DNA of 40,631 nt from Streptomyces sp. NBS 14/10 (GCF_002224125.1 NZ_NCSM01000062.1:1-40631), one strand, 5' to 3'. Positions 9,602-17,955 are shown, numbered from the stretch's first letter. Program-made: numbers and translations. Notes: generated by a model not told the origin, from the sequence alone.

Positions 9602-9665
9602 CTTCCTTTTGGGGAGGGCCCGTATCTGAGGCCCGGGCGAGGGCCCGCTCAGGGGGCCGCGGAGC

Positions 9666-11381
9666 TCACGTCGTCAGCCGGTCATAGAGCGCGACGAAAT
9701 TCTTCCAGCTCAGGGACGGTTTCCCGGGATCCCACAGCCGTTGGGCCAGCGCCGCGAGCGGCAGCCTGATGCCGTTGGCCACCTGTGCCTGCGTCTGCGC
9801 ACCGGCGATGTCGCTCCACACCGCGAAGCGTGCGCCCGGCACCCGGGCGGGGCCGGTCAGCGACGGGTCGGAGACGGGCGTGGTGCCGCGCAGCACCGCC
9901 GGGGACCAGTCTTCGTATATACGTTCGCCGGTCGGGTAGCGGAAGTTGTTCGGCTGCCCCAGCACGTAATAGAGGTATTCGTCGTTGAGGTTCACCACCG
10001 TGCGCCCCTCGCGCAGATACTCCGCCGGTGGTCTGGCCCCGGCCTCCCGGCCCGTCCAGTACTCGACCTGGATGGAACGGTCGGGGGTGACGACGCCGCC
10101 GGAGAAGAAGCCGTCGTTCCACGCCTTGGGCTGCTTGCCCAGCTGGCGCGCGACCGCGGCGCGGGCGTTGAGCCAGGCGGTGGCCAGGTCCTGGATGCGC
10201 CCCCGCGGCCCGTAGGCCAGCCGGGCGGCCGTGGCCAGGGCCGGATAGGTGGCCTCGGGGTTCCGCGACATCAGCGCGCCGTACTCGTCGCCGCCCAGAT
10301 GCCAGTACGGGCCGGGGAAGAGTGGCGCGAATTCGCGCATCAGATCGTCCACGATGCGTGCGGCGGCCGGGTTCGAGATGTCCACGGCGCCGCGGAACGC
10401 GGACCCGCTCGCGGTGCGCAGCTGGAGCGCGGGGTGCGCGCGGATGACCGCGCCGAGGTGGCCGGGCGAGTCGATCTCGGGGACGACGGTGATGTGCAGG
10501 CTCTGGGCGAGGCTCACGATCCGGCGCACCTCCTGCTTGGTGAGGTGCTGCGGGGCGACGATCTCCGGATGCGTCGAGCTCTGGATACGGAAGGCCTGGT
10601 CGTCGGAGAAGTGCAGACCGAGCTGGTTGAGCTTGAGATCGGCCATCTCGCGCAGCCGGGCCTCGATCCACGCGGGCGAGTAGTACTTACGCGCGATGTC
10701 GAGGTTGAGGCCGCGCTGTGAGCGGTCCGGGGCGTCGCGGATGACGCCCTGCGGCACCCGGCCCCCGGAGCGCAGCGCCTGCTTGACGGTGCGGGTGCCG
10801 TAGAAGACGCCGGCGTCGGCGGAGCCGGTGATCCGGGCCAGGCCGCCGCGCACGGTGAGGATGTACGCCTCGCGGCCGCCGCTCTGCTTGGGGTTCAGCG
10901 CGAGCTCCAGGTCGCCACGGCGTGCGGGGCCCGAGCTGACGCGAAGGCCCAGCTCACGCGCGATCAGCGCGGCTTCGTCGGCGAGCGGGCCACGCGTGTT
11001 GGTGACGACGCGGCTGCCCGCGCCGGGCCGCCAGCCGGGGCCGGCCGCGGGGACGAAGTGCCGGACGGACGGGATGGTGCGGGGCGCGGCGGGGAGGGCC
11101 GTCGGGCTGACCGGTGGCCGGGGCGAGGTGGTGGTGGGGCGGGGGCTCCGGGTGGCCGGGGGACGTTTGGTCGGGGTGGGGCTTGCGGTGCTGGTCGGGC
11201 GGTGGCTGGTGGTGGCCGGGTGCCCGCCTTCGCCGCTCTGCTGCTGGCAGCCGGTGACCAGGGCGACGGCCGTGACGACCGTGACGGCGACGGCAGTGAC
11301 GACGGGGGTGCCCGCGCGGCGGGTGGCGTTCGCGCGGTCGGTCGTCTGTCGCCCTGGCCGCCTTATATACGGCAGTCCCAT
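9666..11381 (-). CDS. GH20 beta-N-acetylhexosaminidase, lipoprotein
   Basis: 571 aa. A long n-region and hydrophobic stretch end in the lipobox ALVTGC (Cys 45), so the enzyme is probably lipid-anchored outside the cell. A Ser/Thr/Pro linker and an N-terminal GH20b-like domain (about 100-200) follow, then the GH20 barrel: GLNLDIARKYYSPAWIE, LNQLGLHFSDDQAFR, HITVVPEIDSPGH, the catalytic pair in WHLGGDEYG, and KAWNDGFFSG. The family cleaves terminal beta-linked GlcNAc or GalNAc by substrate-assisted catalysis, relevant to chitin or peptidoglycan turnover. The start at 11381 has only a weak ribosome site; a small open frame with a better one overlaps it. Confidence 0.9.
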   Translation of the reverse strand: MGLPYIRRPGRQTTDRANATRRAGTPVVTAVAVTVVTAVALVTGCQQQSGEGGHPATTSHRPTSTASPTPTKRPPATRSPRPTTTSPRPPVSPTALPAAPRTIPSVRHFVPAAGPGWRPGAGSRVVTNTRGPLADEAALIARELGLRVSSGPARRGDLELALNPKQSGGREAYILTVRGGLARITGSADAGVFYGTRTVKQALRSGGRVPQGVIRDAPDRSQRGLNLDIARKYYSPAWIEARLREMADLKLNQLGLHFSDDQAFRIQSSTHPEIVAPQHLTKQEVRRIVSLAQSLHITVVPEIDSPGHLGAVIRAHPALQLRTASGSAFRGAVDISNPAAARIVDDLMREFAPLFPGPYWHLGGDEYGALMSRNPEATYPALATAARLAYGPRGRIQDLATAWLNARAAVARQLGKQPKAWNDGFFSGGVVTPDRSIQVEYWTGREAGARPPAEYLREGRTVVNLNDEYLYYVLGQPNNFRYPTGERIYEDWSPAVLRGTTPVSDPSLTGPARVPGARFAVWSDIAGAQTQAQVANGIRLPLAALAQRLWDPGKPSLSWKNFVALYDRLTT

Positions 11382-11509
11382 GGCACGGGCCGCTCTCTCG
11401 CGTCACTCGGACCTGTCGGCTCGCTCAGGCCCCTCAGACCTCTCTGGTCTCTCTGGTCTCTCTGGTCTCTCAGATCTCTCAGATCCCTCTGATCTCTCGG
11501 CTCTCTCAT
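11363..11509 (-). CDS. Possible small RD-repeat protein upstream of GH20
   Basis: 48 aa from the ATG at 11509, with GGGAGG 8 nt upstream. The first half repeats Arg-Asp-Gln and Arg-Asp-Leu triads, encoded by the 9-bp tandem repeats. The frame ends 19 nt inside the hexosaminidase gene, so it could couple translation into it. It may equally be a chance frame across a repeat array; no homologue is recognised. Confidence 0.25.
   Translation of the reverse strand: MREPRDQRDLRDLRDQRDQRDQRGLRGLSEPTGPSDARERPVPWDCRI
11439..11507. repeat. 9-bp tandem repeat array
   Basis: About eight imperfect copies of a 9-bp unit (TCTCTCTGG drifting to TCTCTCAGA and TCCCTCTGA) lie between the divergent GH20 and OHCU-decarboxylase-like genes. 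There are no unique spacers, so it is not a CRISPR. It is a pyrimidine-rich tract on the plus strand, in the leader of the GH20 gene. The rest of 11382-11717 shows no other motif. Confidence 0.85.
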
Positions 11510-11717
11510 CGCGCTGACCTCCCGTTCCGGCCCTGTGGCGTCCATCGCATGCCGCGAAACCTCCCCTTCCGGGTGAATTTCGCACATCCTCCGGACAGCG
11601 ACTGACACATATCGCTACCTTGAACTGCCGATCGCACCACTTCAACCCCTGGCGCCCGTTATCTCCCTCTCCGTACCTCTCGCATCGCCCCTTCGAACAC
11701 ACGTGTCCAAGGAGCCC

Positions 11718-12245
11718 ATGCTGTCCACCGCCCGCCTCGCCCGCCTCAACGCCGCCTCCGCCGGCGCCGCCGAGGACGCACTGCTCGCCTGCTGCGGCAG
11801 CCGCCGCTGGGCTCGGCTGCTCGTGGCGCACCGCCCCTATCCGGATCTCGACGCGCTGCTCGCGGCCGGCGACGAGGCCAGCTATGACCTCACCCCCGCC
11901 GACCTCGACGAGGCCCTGGCCGACGAGGCGGTGGTGGGACAGTTACCGGCCGGCAGCCCCATGGACGGGCCGGGGGCGCTGGCCGCGCATACCGCACTGC
12001 GGGCCGCCCACGCGGAGTACGAGCGCCGCTTCGGACATGTCTTCGTGATCTGTCTGGATGACCTTCACCCCGACGAAATGCGCAATCGGGTGCTGGCCGA
12101 AATACATACCCGCCTGGACAACGAGAAGGACGCCGAGCGGGTCAAGGCGGCCGACGAACTGCGGCGTATCGCGCGCGGCCGACTCGTACGGCTGATCGCG
12201 GGCCAATCTCGGATGTCCGGAATCAAACGGTTCCACCCCGCCTGA
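11718..12245 (+). CDS. OHCU-decarboxylase-like (UraD family) protein, atypical
   Basis: 175 aa from the ATG at 11718, with AAGGAG at 11709-11714; a GTG at 11703 lies ahead of that site and is unlikely. The body matches 2-oxo-4-hydroxy-4-carboxy-5-ureidoimidazoline decarboxylase, the last step from urate to S-allantoin. The family elements ALLACCGSRRWARLL, the YERRFGHVFVIC strand and EMRNRVLAEIHTRLDNE are present. The catalytic histidine of the usual HPxIG motif is absent: residues 69-74 read DEAVVG. No other urate genes are adjacent. It may be a non-catalytic or divergent paralogue next to the sdh operon. Confidence 0.75.
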   Translation: MLSTARLARLNAASAGAAEDALLACCGSRRWARLLVAHRPYPDLDALLAAGDEASYDLTPADLDEALADEAVVGQLPAGSPMDGPGALAAHTALRAAHAEYERRFGHVFVICLDDLHPDEMRNRVLAEIHTRLDNEKDAERVKAADELRRIARGRLVRLIAGQSRMSGIKRFHPA

Positions 12246-12401
12246 CATAGGCCGTGCGTGCCTGATCGATCACACTGAAGCCCCCCGGGCGAGCGAACCG
12301 ACAACACGTCGCTACGATGGCCAGGGCCGGTGGACCGTACCCGGCCGGGCCCGACCGACAGAAGCCGGCAGGCCCCAATCCCCGTTTCCGGAGGGTTTTC
12401 C

Positions 12402-12785
12402 GTGCCGGCTGGAACGCTGTATCGCGGCCGGGAAGGCATGTGGTCCTGGGTGGCTCATCGAGTCACCGGCGTCCTCATCTTTTTCTTCCTGTTCGTCCAC
12501 GTGCTGGACACCTCGCTCGTTCGCGTGTCGCCCGAGGCCTACGACGACGTCGTGGCGACGTACAAGAATCCGATCGTGAACGTGATGGAGTACGGCCTGG
12601 TGGCCGCCATCCTGTTCCACGCTCTCAACGGCCTGCGCGTCATCGCCGTGGACTTCTGGTCGAAGGGCCCGAAGTACCAGAAGCAGATGCTGTGGAGCGT
12701 CGTCGGTATCTGGGTCGTGCTGATGGCGGGTGCTTTCTACCCGATCCTGCAGCACACCCTCCGCGAGCTGTTCGGGAAGGGCTGA
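12402..12785 (+). CDS. sdhC: Succinate dehydrogenase cytochrome b subunit
   Basis: 127 aa from the GTG at 12402, with GGAGGG 6 nt upstream. Three membrane helices anchor the enzyme. The motif YRGREGMWSWVAHRVTGVLIFFFLFVHVLD carries the conserved SxxxHRxxG quinone-site pattern, and LFHALNGLRVI holds a likely haem-ligand His. It passes electrons from succinate to menaquinone with SdhD. It is the first gene of sdhCDAB; 12246-12401 upstream holds the operon leader, in which I see no clear regulatory motif. Confidence 0.93.
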   Translation: MPAGTLYRGREGMWSWVAHRVTGVLIFFFLFVHVLDTSLVRVSPEAYDDVVATYKNPIVNVMEYGLVAAILFHALNGLRVIAVDFWSKGPKYQKQMLWSVVGIWVVLMAGAFYPILQHTLRELFGKG

Positions 12786-12791
12786 CGCACG

Positions 12792-13262
12792 ATGTCCGCC
12801 GAGACCACCATCCCCGTGAACGACAGTGTCCACATGTACGACGTGGACCACCCCGCGCCGCTCATCGAGCCGCCGCGCGCCCGTACCCGTAAGACGCCGA
12901 AGGCGACCCGCACCAATTTCGAGATGTACGGATGGCTGTTCATGCGGCTGTCCGGCGTCCTGCTGGTCGTGCTCGTCCTGGGCCATCTGCTGATCCAGCT
13001 GGTGCTCGACGGCGGCGTCTCCAAGATCGGCTTTGCCTTCGTGGCCGGCCGCTGGGCCTCGCCGTTCTGGCAGGCATGGGATCTGATCATGCTCTGGCTC
13101 GCCACGCTGCACGGCGCGAACGGCCTGCGTACGGTCATCAACGACTACGCGGAGCGGGACAACACCCGCCTGTGGCTGAAGGGGCTGCTCTACACGGCGG
13201 CAGGATTCACCATTGTGCTCGGCACTCTGGTGATCTTCACCTTCGACCCGAACATCCGCTAG
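12792..13262 (+). CDS. sdhD: Succinate dehydrogenase hydrophobic membrane anchor
   Basis: 156 aa, starting 7 nt after sdhC. A polar N-terminal extension of about 45 residues precedes three membrane helices. The first has LSGVLLVVLVLGHLLIQLV and the second LATLHGANGLRTVINDY, each with a His positioned as a haem or quinone-site ligand. It forms the membrane domain of complex II with SdhC. The reading frame and spacing support one polycistronic transcript. Confidence 0.92.
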   Translation: MSAETTIPVNDSVHMYDVDHPAPLIEPPRARTRKTPKATRTNFEMYGWLFMRLSGVLLVVLVLGHLLIQLVLDGGVSKIGFAFVAGRWASPFWQAWDLIMLWLATLHGANGLRTVINDYAERDNTRLWLKGLLYTAAGFTIVLGTLVIFTFDPNIR

Positions 13263-13286
13263 GCCCCGGGGCTGAGGTAACCACTC

Positions 13287-15041
13287 ATGAAGATCCACAA
13301 GTACGACACCGTCATCGTCGGCGCCGGCGGCGCCGGGATGCGCGCGGCCATCGAGTCGACGAAGCGCAGCCGCACCGCGGTGCTCACCAAGCTCTACCCG
13401 ACCCGCTCCCACACCGGCGCCGCCCAGGGCGGCATGGCCGCCGCCCTCGCGAACGTCGAGGAGGACAACTGGGAGTGGCACACCTTCGACACGATCAAGG
13501 GCGGCGACTACCTGGTCGACCAGGACGCCGCCGAGATCCTGGCGAAGGAGGCCATCGACTCGGTCCTCGACCTGGAGAAGATGGGCCTGCCGTTCAACCG
13601 GACCCCGAACGGCACCATCGACCAGCGCCGCTTCGGCGGCCACAGCCGTAACCACGGCGAGGCCCCGGTCCGCCGGTCCTGCTACGCCTCGGACCGCACC
13701 GGCCACATGATCCTCCAGACGCTGTACCAGAACTGCGTCAAGGAGGGCGTGGAGTTCTTCAACGAGTTCTACGTTCTGGACCTGCTGCTGACCGAGGTCG
13801 ACGGCGTCCAGCGCACCGCGGGTGTGGTGGCGTACGAGCTGGCGACCGGCGAGCTCCATGTCTTCCAGGCGAAGGCCGTCGTCTTCGCCTCGGGCGGCTG
13901 CGGCAAGTTCTTCAAGGTGACCTCCAACGCCCACACCCTGACCGGTGACGGCCAGGCGGTCGCCTACCGGCGCGGGCTGCCGCTGGAGGACATGGAGTTC
14001 TTCCAGTTCCACCCGACCGGCATCTGGCGCATGGGCATTCTGCTCACCGAGGGCGCCCGCGGTGAGGGCGGCATCCTGCGCAACAAGGACGGCGAGCGCT
14101 TCATGGAGAAGTACGCGCCGGTCATGAAGGACCTCGCCTCCCGCGACGTGGTCTCGCGCTCCATCTACACCGAGATCCGGGAGGGCCGCGGCTGCGGTCC
14201 CGAGGGCGACCACGTCTACCTGGACCTCACCCACCTGCCGCCGGAGCAGCTGGACGCCAAGCTGCCCGACATCACCGAGTTCGCCCGGACGTACCTGGGC
14301 ATCGAGCCCTACACGGACCCGATCCCGATCCAGCCGACCGCGCACTACACGATGGGCGGCATCCCGACCAACGTCCTGGGTGAGGTGCTGTCCGACAACG
14401 ACACCGTCGTGCCGGGCCTGTACGCGGCGGGCGAGGTCGCCTGTGTCTCCGTACACGGCGCCAACCGCCTGGGCACCAACTCGCTCCTCGACATCAACGT
14501 CTTCGGCCGCCGGGCCGGCATCGCCGCCGCGGAGTACGCCGCCGGGAACGACTTCGTCGAGCTCCCCGACGACCCGGCCACGTTCGTCGAGGGCCAGGTC
14601 GAGGGGTTGCGGAACGCCACCGGCAGCGAGCGGGTCGCCGAGGTCCGCAAGGCGCTCCAGGAGACCATGGACAAGAACGTCATGGTCTTCCGCACCGAGC
14701 AGACGCTGAAGGAGGCCGTCGAGGAGATCGGCCACCTGCGCGAGCGCTACAAGAACATCAGCGTCCAGGACAAGGGCAAGCGGTTCAACACCGACCTTCT
14801 CGAGGCGATCGAGCTGGGCAACCTGCTCGACCTGGCCGAGGTCATGGCCGTCTCCGCGCTGGCCCGCAAGGAGTCGCGCGGCGGCCACTACCGCGAGGAC
14901 TACCCGAACCGCGACGACGTCAACTTCATGCGCCACACCATGGCGTACCGCGAGGTGGGCGCAGGCGGTTCCGAGTCCATCCGCCTCGACTACAAGCCGG
15001 TCGTGCAGACCCGCTACCAGCCGATGGAGCGTAAGTACTGA
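13287..15041 (+). CDS. sdhA: Succinate dehydrogenase flavoprotein subunit
   Basis: 584 aa with an ATG at 13287 behind GAGG. It oxidises succinate to fumarate at a covalently bound FAD. Visible motifs: the dinucleotide-binding start [15 protein letters not shown], the flavinylation site [10 protein letters not shown], the substrate-site [21 protein letters not shown], the catalytic region [11 protein letters not shown], and the C-terminal [13 protein letters not shown] and [13 protein letters not shown]. Length is normal for the family. Its stop shares one base with the sdhB start (TGATG). Confidence 0.97.
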   Translation: MKIHKYDTVIVGAGGAGMRAAIESTKRSRTAVLTKLYPTRSHTGAAQGGMAAALANVEEDNWEWHTFDTIKGGDYLVDQDAAEILAKEAIDSVLDLEKMGLPFNRTPNGTIDQRRFGGHSRNHGEAPVRRSCYASDRTGHMILQTLYQNCVKEGVEFFNEFYVLDLLLTEVDGVQRTAGVVAYELATGELHVFQAKAVVFASGGCGKFFKVTSNAHTLTGDGQAVAYRRGLPLEDMEFFQFHPTGIWRMGILLTEGARGEGGILRNKDGERFMEKYAPVMKDLASRDVVSRSIYTEIREGRGCGPEGDHVYLDLTHLPPEQLDAKLPDITEFARTYLGIEPYTDPIPIQPTAHYTMGGIPTNVLGEVLSDNDTVVPGLYAAGEVACVSVHGANRLGTNSLLDINVFGRRAGIAAAEYAAGNDFVELPDDPATFVEGQVEGLRNATGSERVAEVRKALQETMDKNVMVFRTEQTLKEAVEEIGHLRERYKNISVQDKGKRFNTDLLEAIELGNLLDLAEVMAVSALARKESRGGHYREDYPNRDDVNFMRHTMAYREVGAGGSESIRLDYKPVVQTRYQPMERKY

Positions 15042-15814
15042 TGAGCACCCCGACGCTTGACAAGCCGGCCGAGGCTCCGGAGGCGGCCGAGGCCAACGCT
15101 TCGCACCTGGTCACGGTCACCTTCCGGATCCGCCGGTTCAACCCGGAGGTCGCGGCCGATGCGTTCTGGGAGGACTTCCAGATCGACATCGACCCCAAGG
15201 AGCGCGTCCTCGACGGGCTTCACAAGATCAAGTGGGATCTGGACGGCACCCTGACCTTCCGCCGCTCCTGCGCCCACGGCATCTGCGGCTCCGACGCCAT
15301 GCGGATCAACGGCCGCAACCGGCTCGCCTGCAAGACGCTGATCAAGGACATCAACCCTGAGAAGCCCATCACGGTCGAGGCCATCAAGGGCCTCACGGTC
15401 CTCAAGGACCTGGTCGTGGACATGGAGCCGTTCTTCCAGGCGTACCGCGATGTGATGCCCTTCCTGATCACCACGGGCAACGAGCCGACGCGCGAGCGCC
15501 TGCAGTCCGCCGAGGACCGCGAGCGCTTCGACGACACCACCAAGTGCATCCTGTGCGCCGCGTGCACCTCCTCGTGCCCGGTGTTCTGGAACGACGGCCA
15601 GTACTTCGGCCCGGCGGCGATCGTCAACGCGCACCGCTTCATCTTCGACTCGCGCGACGAGGGCGGTGAGCAGCGCCTGGAGATCCTGAACGACAAGGAC
15701 GGCGTCTGGCGCTGCCGCACCACCTTCAACTGCACGGAGGCCTGCCCGCGTGGCATCGAGGTCACCAAGGCCATCCAGGAGGTGAAGCGCGCGCTGATCA
15801 CGCGGCGCTTCTGA
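15041..15814 (+). CDS. sdhB: Succinate dehydrogenase iron-sulfur subunit
   Basis: 257 aa. It carries electrons from FAD to quinone through three clusters. The 2Fe-2S ligands lie in RRSCAHGICGSDAMRI and RLAC. The 4Fe-4S ligands lie in CILCAACTSSCPVF. The 3Fe-4S ligands include the Cys in FNCTEACPRGIEV. Translationally coupled to sdhA by TGATG. A hairpin terminator follows at 15851. Confidence 0.97.
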   Translation: MSTPTLDKPAEAPEAAEANASHLVTVTFRIRRFNPEVAADAFWEDFQIDIDPKERVLDGLHKIKWDLDGTLTFRRSCAHGICGSDAMRINGRNRLACKTLIKDINPEKPITVEAIKGLTVLKDLVVDMEPFFQAYRDVMPFLITTGNEPTRERLQSAEDRERFDDTTKCILCAACTSSCPVFWNDGQYFGPAAIVNAHRFIFDSRDEGGEQRLEILNDKDGVWRCRTTFNCTEACPRGIEVTKAIQEVKRALITRRF

Positions 15815-15850
15815 CGGCCTGCACGCAGCAGTCCTCGATGCGGGGGCCTA

Positions 15851-15890
15851 CGAGGGCTCCGCCTCCCATTCGTGGGTGGCGGGGCCCTCG
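15851..15890. terminator. Terminator after sdhB
   Basis: CGAGGGCTCCGCC (15851-15863) pairs with GGCGGGGCCCTCG (15878-15890) with one mismatch and a 14-nt loop. It strongly resembles the hairpin at 17838-17879 on the far side of the ATPase/DUF4276 pair. Just after it, GTCTTTCAG (15892-15900) is repeated inverted at 15924-15932, immediately before the ATPase start, and might be an operator. Confidence 0.75.
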
Positions 15891-15939
15891 CGTCTTTCAG
15901 TTCGAGCGTCGTAATCGCCCGATCTGAAAGACTGAGGCC

Positions 15940-17205
15940 ATGCCTCGAAAGAGTCCGTTTCGCCTGTCCCGGGTGCGGCTGCGTGAGTACCGCAGCATCG
16001 CCGCATGCGATGTGCGGCTGGGGCCACTGACCGTGCTCGTGGGGCCGAACGGCTCAGGGAAGAGTAACTTCCTCGACGCGCTGCGCCTGGTGTCCGAGGC
16101 GTTGCACGGCTCTTTGGAACAAGCGGTACGTACACGCGGAGGGATGGCCGAGATCCGGCGCCGCCAGGCAGGCCATAACCTCAAGTACCCGGACGACACC
16201 GCGTTTGTCGAGATCATTCTCGAGTGGGCCGACGACCACAGCAGTGGCGTATACGGTCTGGAGCTGGCTGACGCCGCAGGTCACAGCGCCCGGGTACCCC
16301 ATGAATGGGCCCGCGTGTGGTGGGGCCCGCAGGACGGCGAGGAAGATCGTCCCGCCGACGCCGCCTTCGACGTCTATGAAGGCGGCGCCGTCGAATCCAC
16401 CGAGGAGATCATGCCGCCCCCGGCGCAGCATGCGCTCTATCTCGTCCGGGCAGCGGGCGTGGACGCTTTCCGGGCGCTTTTCGACGGCCTGAGCCGGATC
16501 AATGTGTACAGCATCGACCCTGAGACCATGCGTCGGCCTCTCCCCCCAGCACAAGGGGAACAACTCGAGCGGGACGGAGCCAATATCGCAGCCGTGCTGC
16601 ATCGGTTGGAACCGTTTGAGCAGCCGAGCAGATACAGGGAAGGGCCCAAGGTCCGTATCGAGGAGTATCTGCGGCTGATCGTCCCTGGCCTGGAGATGGT
16701 ACGCCCCACGCATGTGGGCGCCTGGGACAGTCTGGATTTCATACAGGAGTCGGCTCGCGGCGAGGCCGAGGAGTTTGGGGAGAGCAGCCTGGAGCGGTCG
16801 CAGCGGACCTTCTCAGCGCTCTCGGTATCCGACGGGACGCTCCGCGCGCTCGGCGTTCTCACCGCGCTCTTCTCCGACACAGACGGCCCGTACAGTCCGA
16901 TCGGCATCGAAGAGCCCGAGAACACCCTGCACCCAGCCGCGGCCGGAGTGCTCGTCGACGCGTTCCAGGAAGCCGCCGAACAACGCCAGATCATCATCAC
17001 CAGCCACAGCCCCGAACTCCTCGATCACCCTGCCTTCGGTCCCGAGCAACTGCGCGCGGTGCGGCAGGAGGATGGCGACACCGTGATCGACAAGGTGGAC
17101 CGGGCGACGGCCGAGTCACTGTCCGATCGCCTGTTCACGGCGGGTGAACTGCTGCGCGCAGATCAACTCCAGCCCACTCCGCCGCTGGAGGACGACGGAC
17201 AGTGA
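15940..17205 (+). CDS. AAA/ABC-type ATPase (RecF/OLD-like), candidate defence gene
   Basis: 421 aa from the ATG at 15940 with TGAGG upstream. The N-terminal half-domain has RLREYRSIAACDVRLGPLTV followed by Walker A GPNGSGKS (residues 35-42), the pattern of SMC/RecF/OLD ATPases (AAA_21/AAA_15). The signature-like LSVSDGTLR, Walker B IGIEEPENTLHP and the switch His in IITSHSPELLD lie in the last third. The middle has no coiled coil long enough for SMC function. The stop overlaps the start of the DUF4276 gene as GTGA, so the two make one unit. Known relatives pair with nuclease or TOPRIM partners in phage defence; that role here is inference. Confidence 0.88.
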   Translation: MPRKSPFRLSRVRLREYRSIAACDVRLGPLTVLVGPNGSGKSNFLDALRLVSEALHGSLEQAVRTRGGMAEIRRRQAGHNLKYPDDTAFVEIILEWADDHSSGVYGLELADAAGHSARVPHEWARVWWGPQDGEEDRPADAAFDVYEGGAVESTEEIMPPPAQHALYLVRAAGVDAFRALFDGLSRINVYSIDPETMRRPLPPAQGEQLERDGANIAAVLHRLEPFEQPSRYREGPKVRIEEYLRLIVPGLEMVRPTHVGAWDSLDFIQESARGEAEEFGESSLERSQRTFSALSVSDGTLRALGVLTALFSDTDGPYSPIGIEEPENTLHPAAAGVLVDAFQEAAEQRQIIITSHSPELLDHPAFGPEQLRAVRQEDGDTVIDKVDRATAESLSDRLFTAGELLRADQLQPTPPLEDDGQ

Positions 17206-17801
17206 GCCAATACACGATCGCCTCCGTCGTCGAGGGCTACGGCGAGGTTCAGTCCCTTCCGGTTCTGATCCCGCGCATCGCGTACGAGCTCCTCGGCTTC
17301 AGCGGCGGATTACGTGTCGAAAAGCCCCACCGCGCCGCGCAGTCGGATATGCGCGATGCTGCCTGCCTATCCCGTTATCTACGGTTGCAGGCGCTCAAGG
17401 TCTCCCAGCGAGGTGGCGAAGGCGGCGTCCTGGTCCTGCGCGACGGCGACGACAAGCAGGTTTCCTGCCCGGTGGAGCTGGCTCGGCTGCTCGCCCCGGC
17501 GGGCGCGGGGCTACCTGTGCAAGTCGAGGTGGTCATCGCCTGCCGCGAGTACGAGGCCTGGTTCCTCGCCGCTGTCGAGTCGCTGCGTGCGCACAAGTCG
17601 GTACGCGACGATGCGACCAGCCCGCCCGAGCCCGAAGCGCGCCGCGACGCCAAGCGGCAGCTTGAAGCCCTGATGAACGAGAACTACAAACCAACCTTGC
17701 ACCAGGCCGCCTTCAGCCACTTCCTCGACCTGGACACGGCCTGGGCGACGAGCCGCTCCTTCCGTCGGTTGGTACATGGCGTTGAGCTTCTGCTCACTTG
17801 A
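17202..17801 (+). CDS. DUF4276 (TOPRIM-like) protein, partner of the ATPase
   Basis: 199 aa from the GTG at 17202 within a GTGA overlap. The N-terminus has SVVEGYGEVQSLPVLI, with Glu 11 placed like the TOPRIM glutamate. VLVLRDGDDK (Asp 81, Asp 83, Asp 84) supplies the DxD metal motif, and ACREYEAWFLA adds two more acidic residues. This matches DUF4276, which I regard as TOPRIM-like. If active it could cut nucleic acid in a metal-dependent way, gated by the ATPase. Codon 37 (17310-17312) is TTA, so full translation should require the bldA tRNA. Codon use is a little less GC-biased than in sdh. Function is unproven. Confidence 0.8.
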   Translation: MSQYTIASVVEGYGEVQSLPVLIPRIAYELLGFSGGLRVEKPHRAAQSDMRDAACLSRYLRLQALKVSQRGGEGGVLVLRDGDDKQVSCPVELARLLAPAGAGLPVQVEVVIACREYEAWFLAAVESLRAHKSVRDDATSPPEPEARRDAKRQLEALMNENYKPTLHQAAFSHFLDLDTAWATSRSFRRLVHGVELLLT

Positions 17802-17837
17802 TCCCCGTACCGCTCCTCGTAGCGCCTGCGGTCATCT

Positions 17838-17879
17838 GCCGAGGGCCCCGCTTCCCACTCGAGAAGCGGGGCCCTCGGC
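17838..17879. terminator. 17-bp perfect terminator hairpin after the DUF4276 gene
   Basis: GCCGAGGGCCCCGCTTC (17838-17854) pairs perfectly with 17863-17879 around an 8-nt loop. Sequence and loop resemble the post-sdhB hairpin at 15851-15890, as if one terminator had been duplicated on either side of the two-gene island. Confidence 0.85.
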
Positions 17880-17915
17880 GTATGCCAACAGGGCTTCCCG
17901 CGTGCGTCTTTGCGT

Positions 17916-17948
17916 CTATACACGCGGTGTATACGTGGTGTGTATAGT
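17916..17948 (+). promoter_or_regulatory. Operator-like TATACAC repeats at the vanZ-RDD promoter
   Basis: TATACAC (17917-17923), a 3-nt spacer and GTGTATA (17927-17933) form a perfect inverted repeat. A third half-site, GTGTATAG, lies at 17940-17947. TATAGT at 17943-17948 could be the -10 box, 8 nt before the ATG. The arrangement suits a repressor of the GntR/PadR kind. No regulator gene is adjacent. Confidence 0.5.
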
Positions 17949-17955
17949 GCTCCGC

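Noticed and set aside
11439..11507. CRISPR-like array
   Set aside because: Units are 9 bp and contiguous, without unique spacers, and no cas genes are present.
12312..14936. An 874-codon open frame on the minus strand across the sdh operon
   Set aside because: It is antisense to sdhCDA, which have intact catalytic motifs. Long antisense frames are expected in GC-rich DNA with strong third-position bias; the translation has no recognisable domain.
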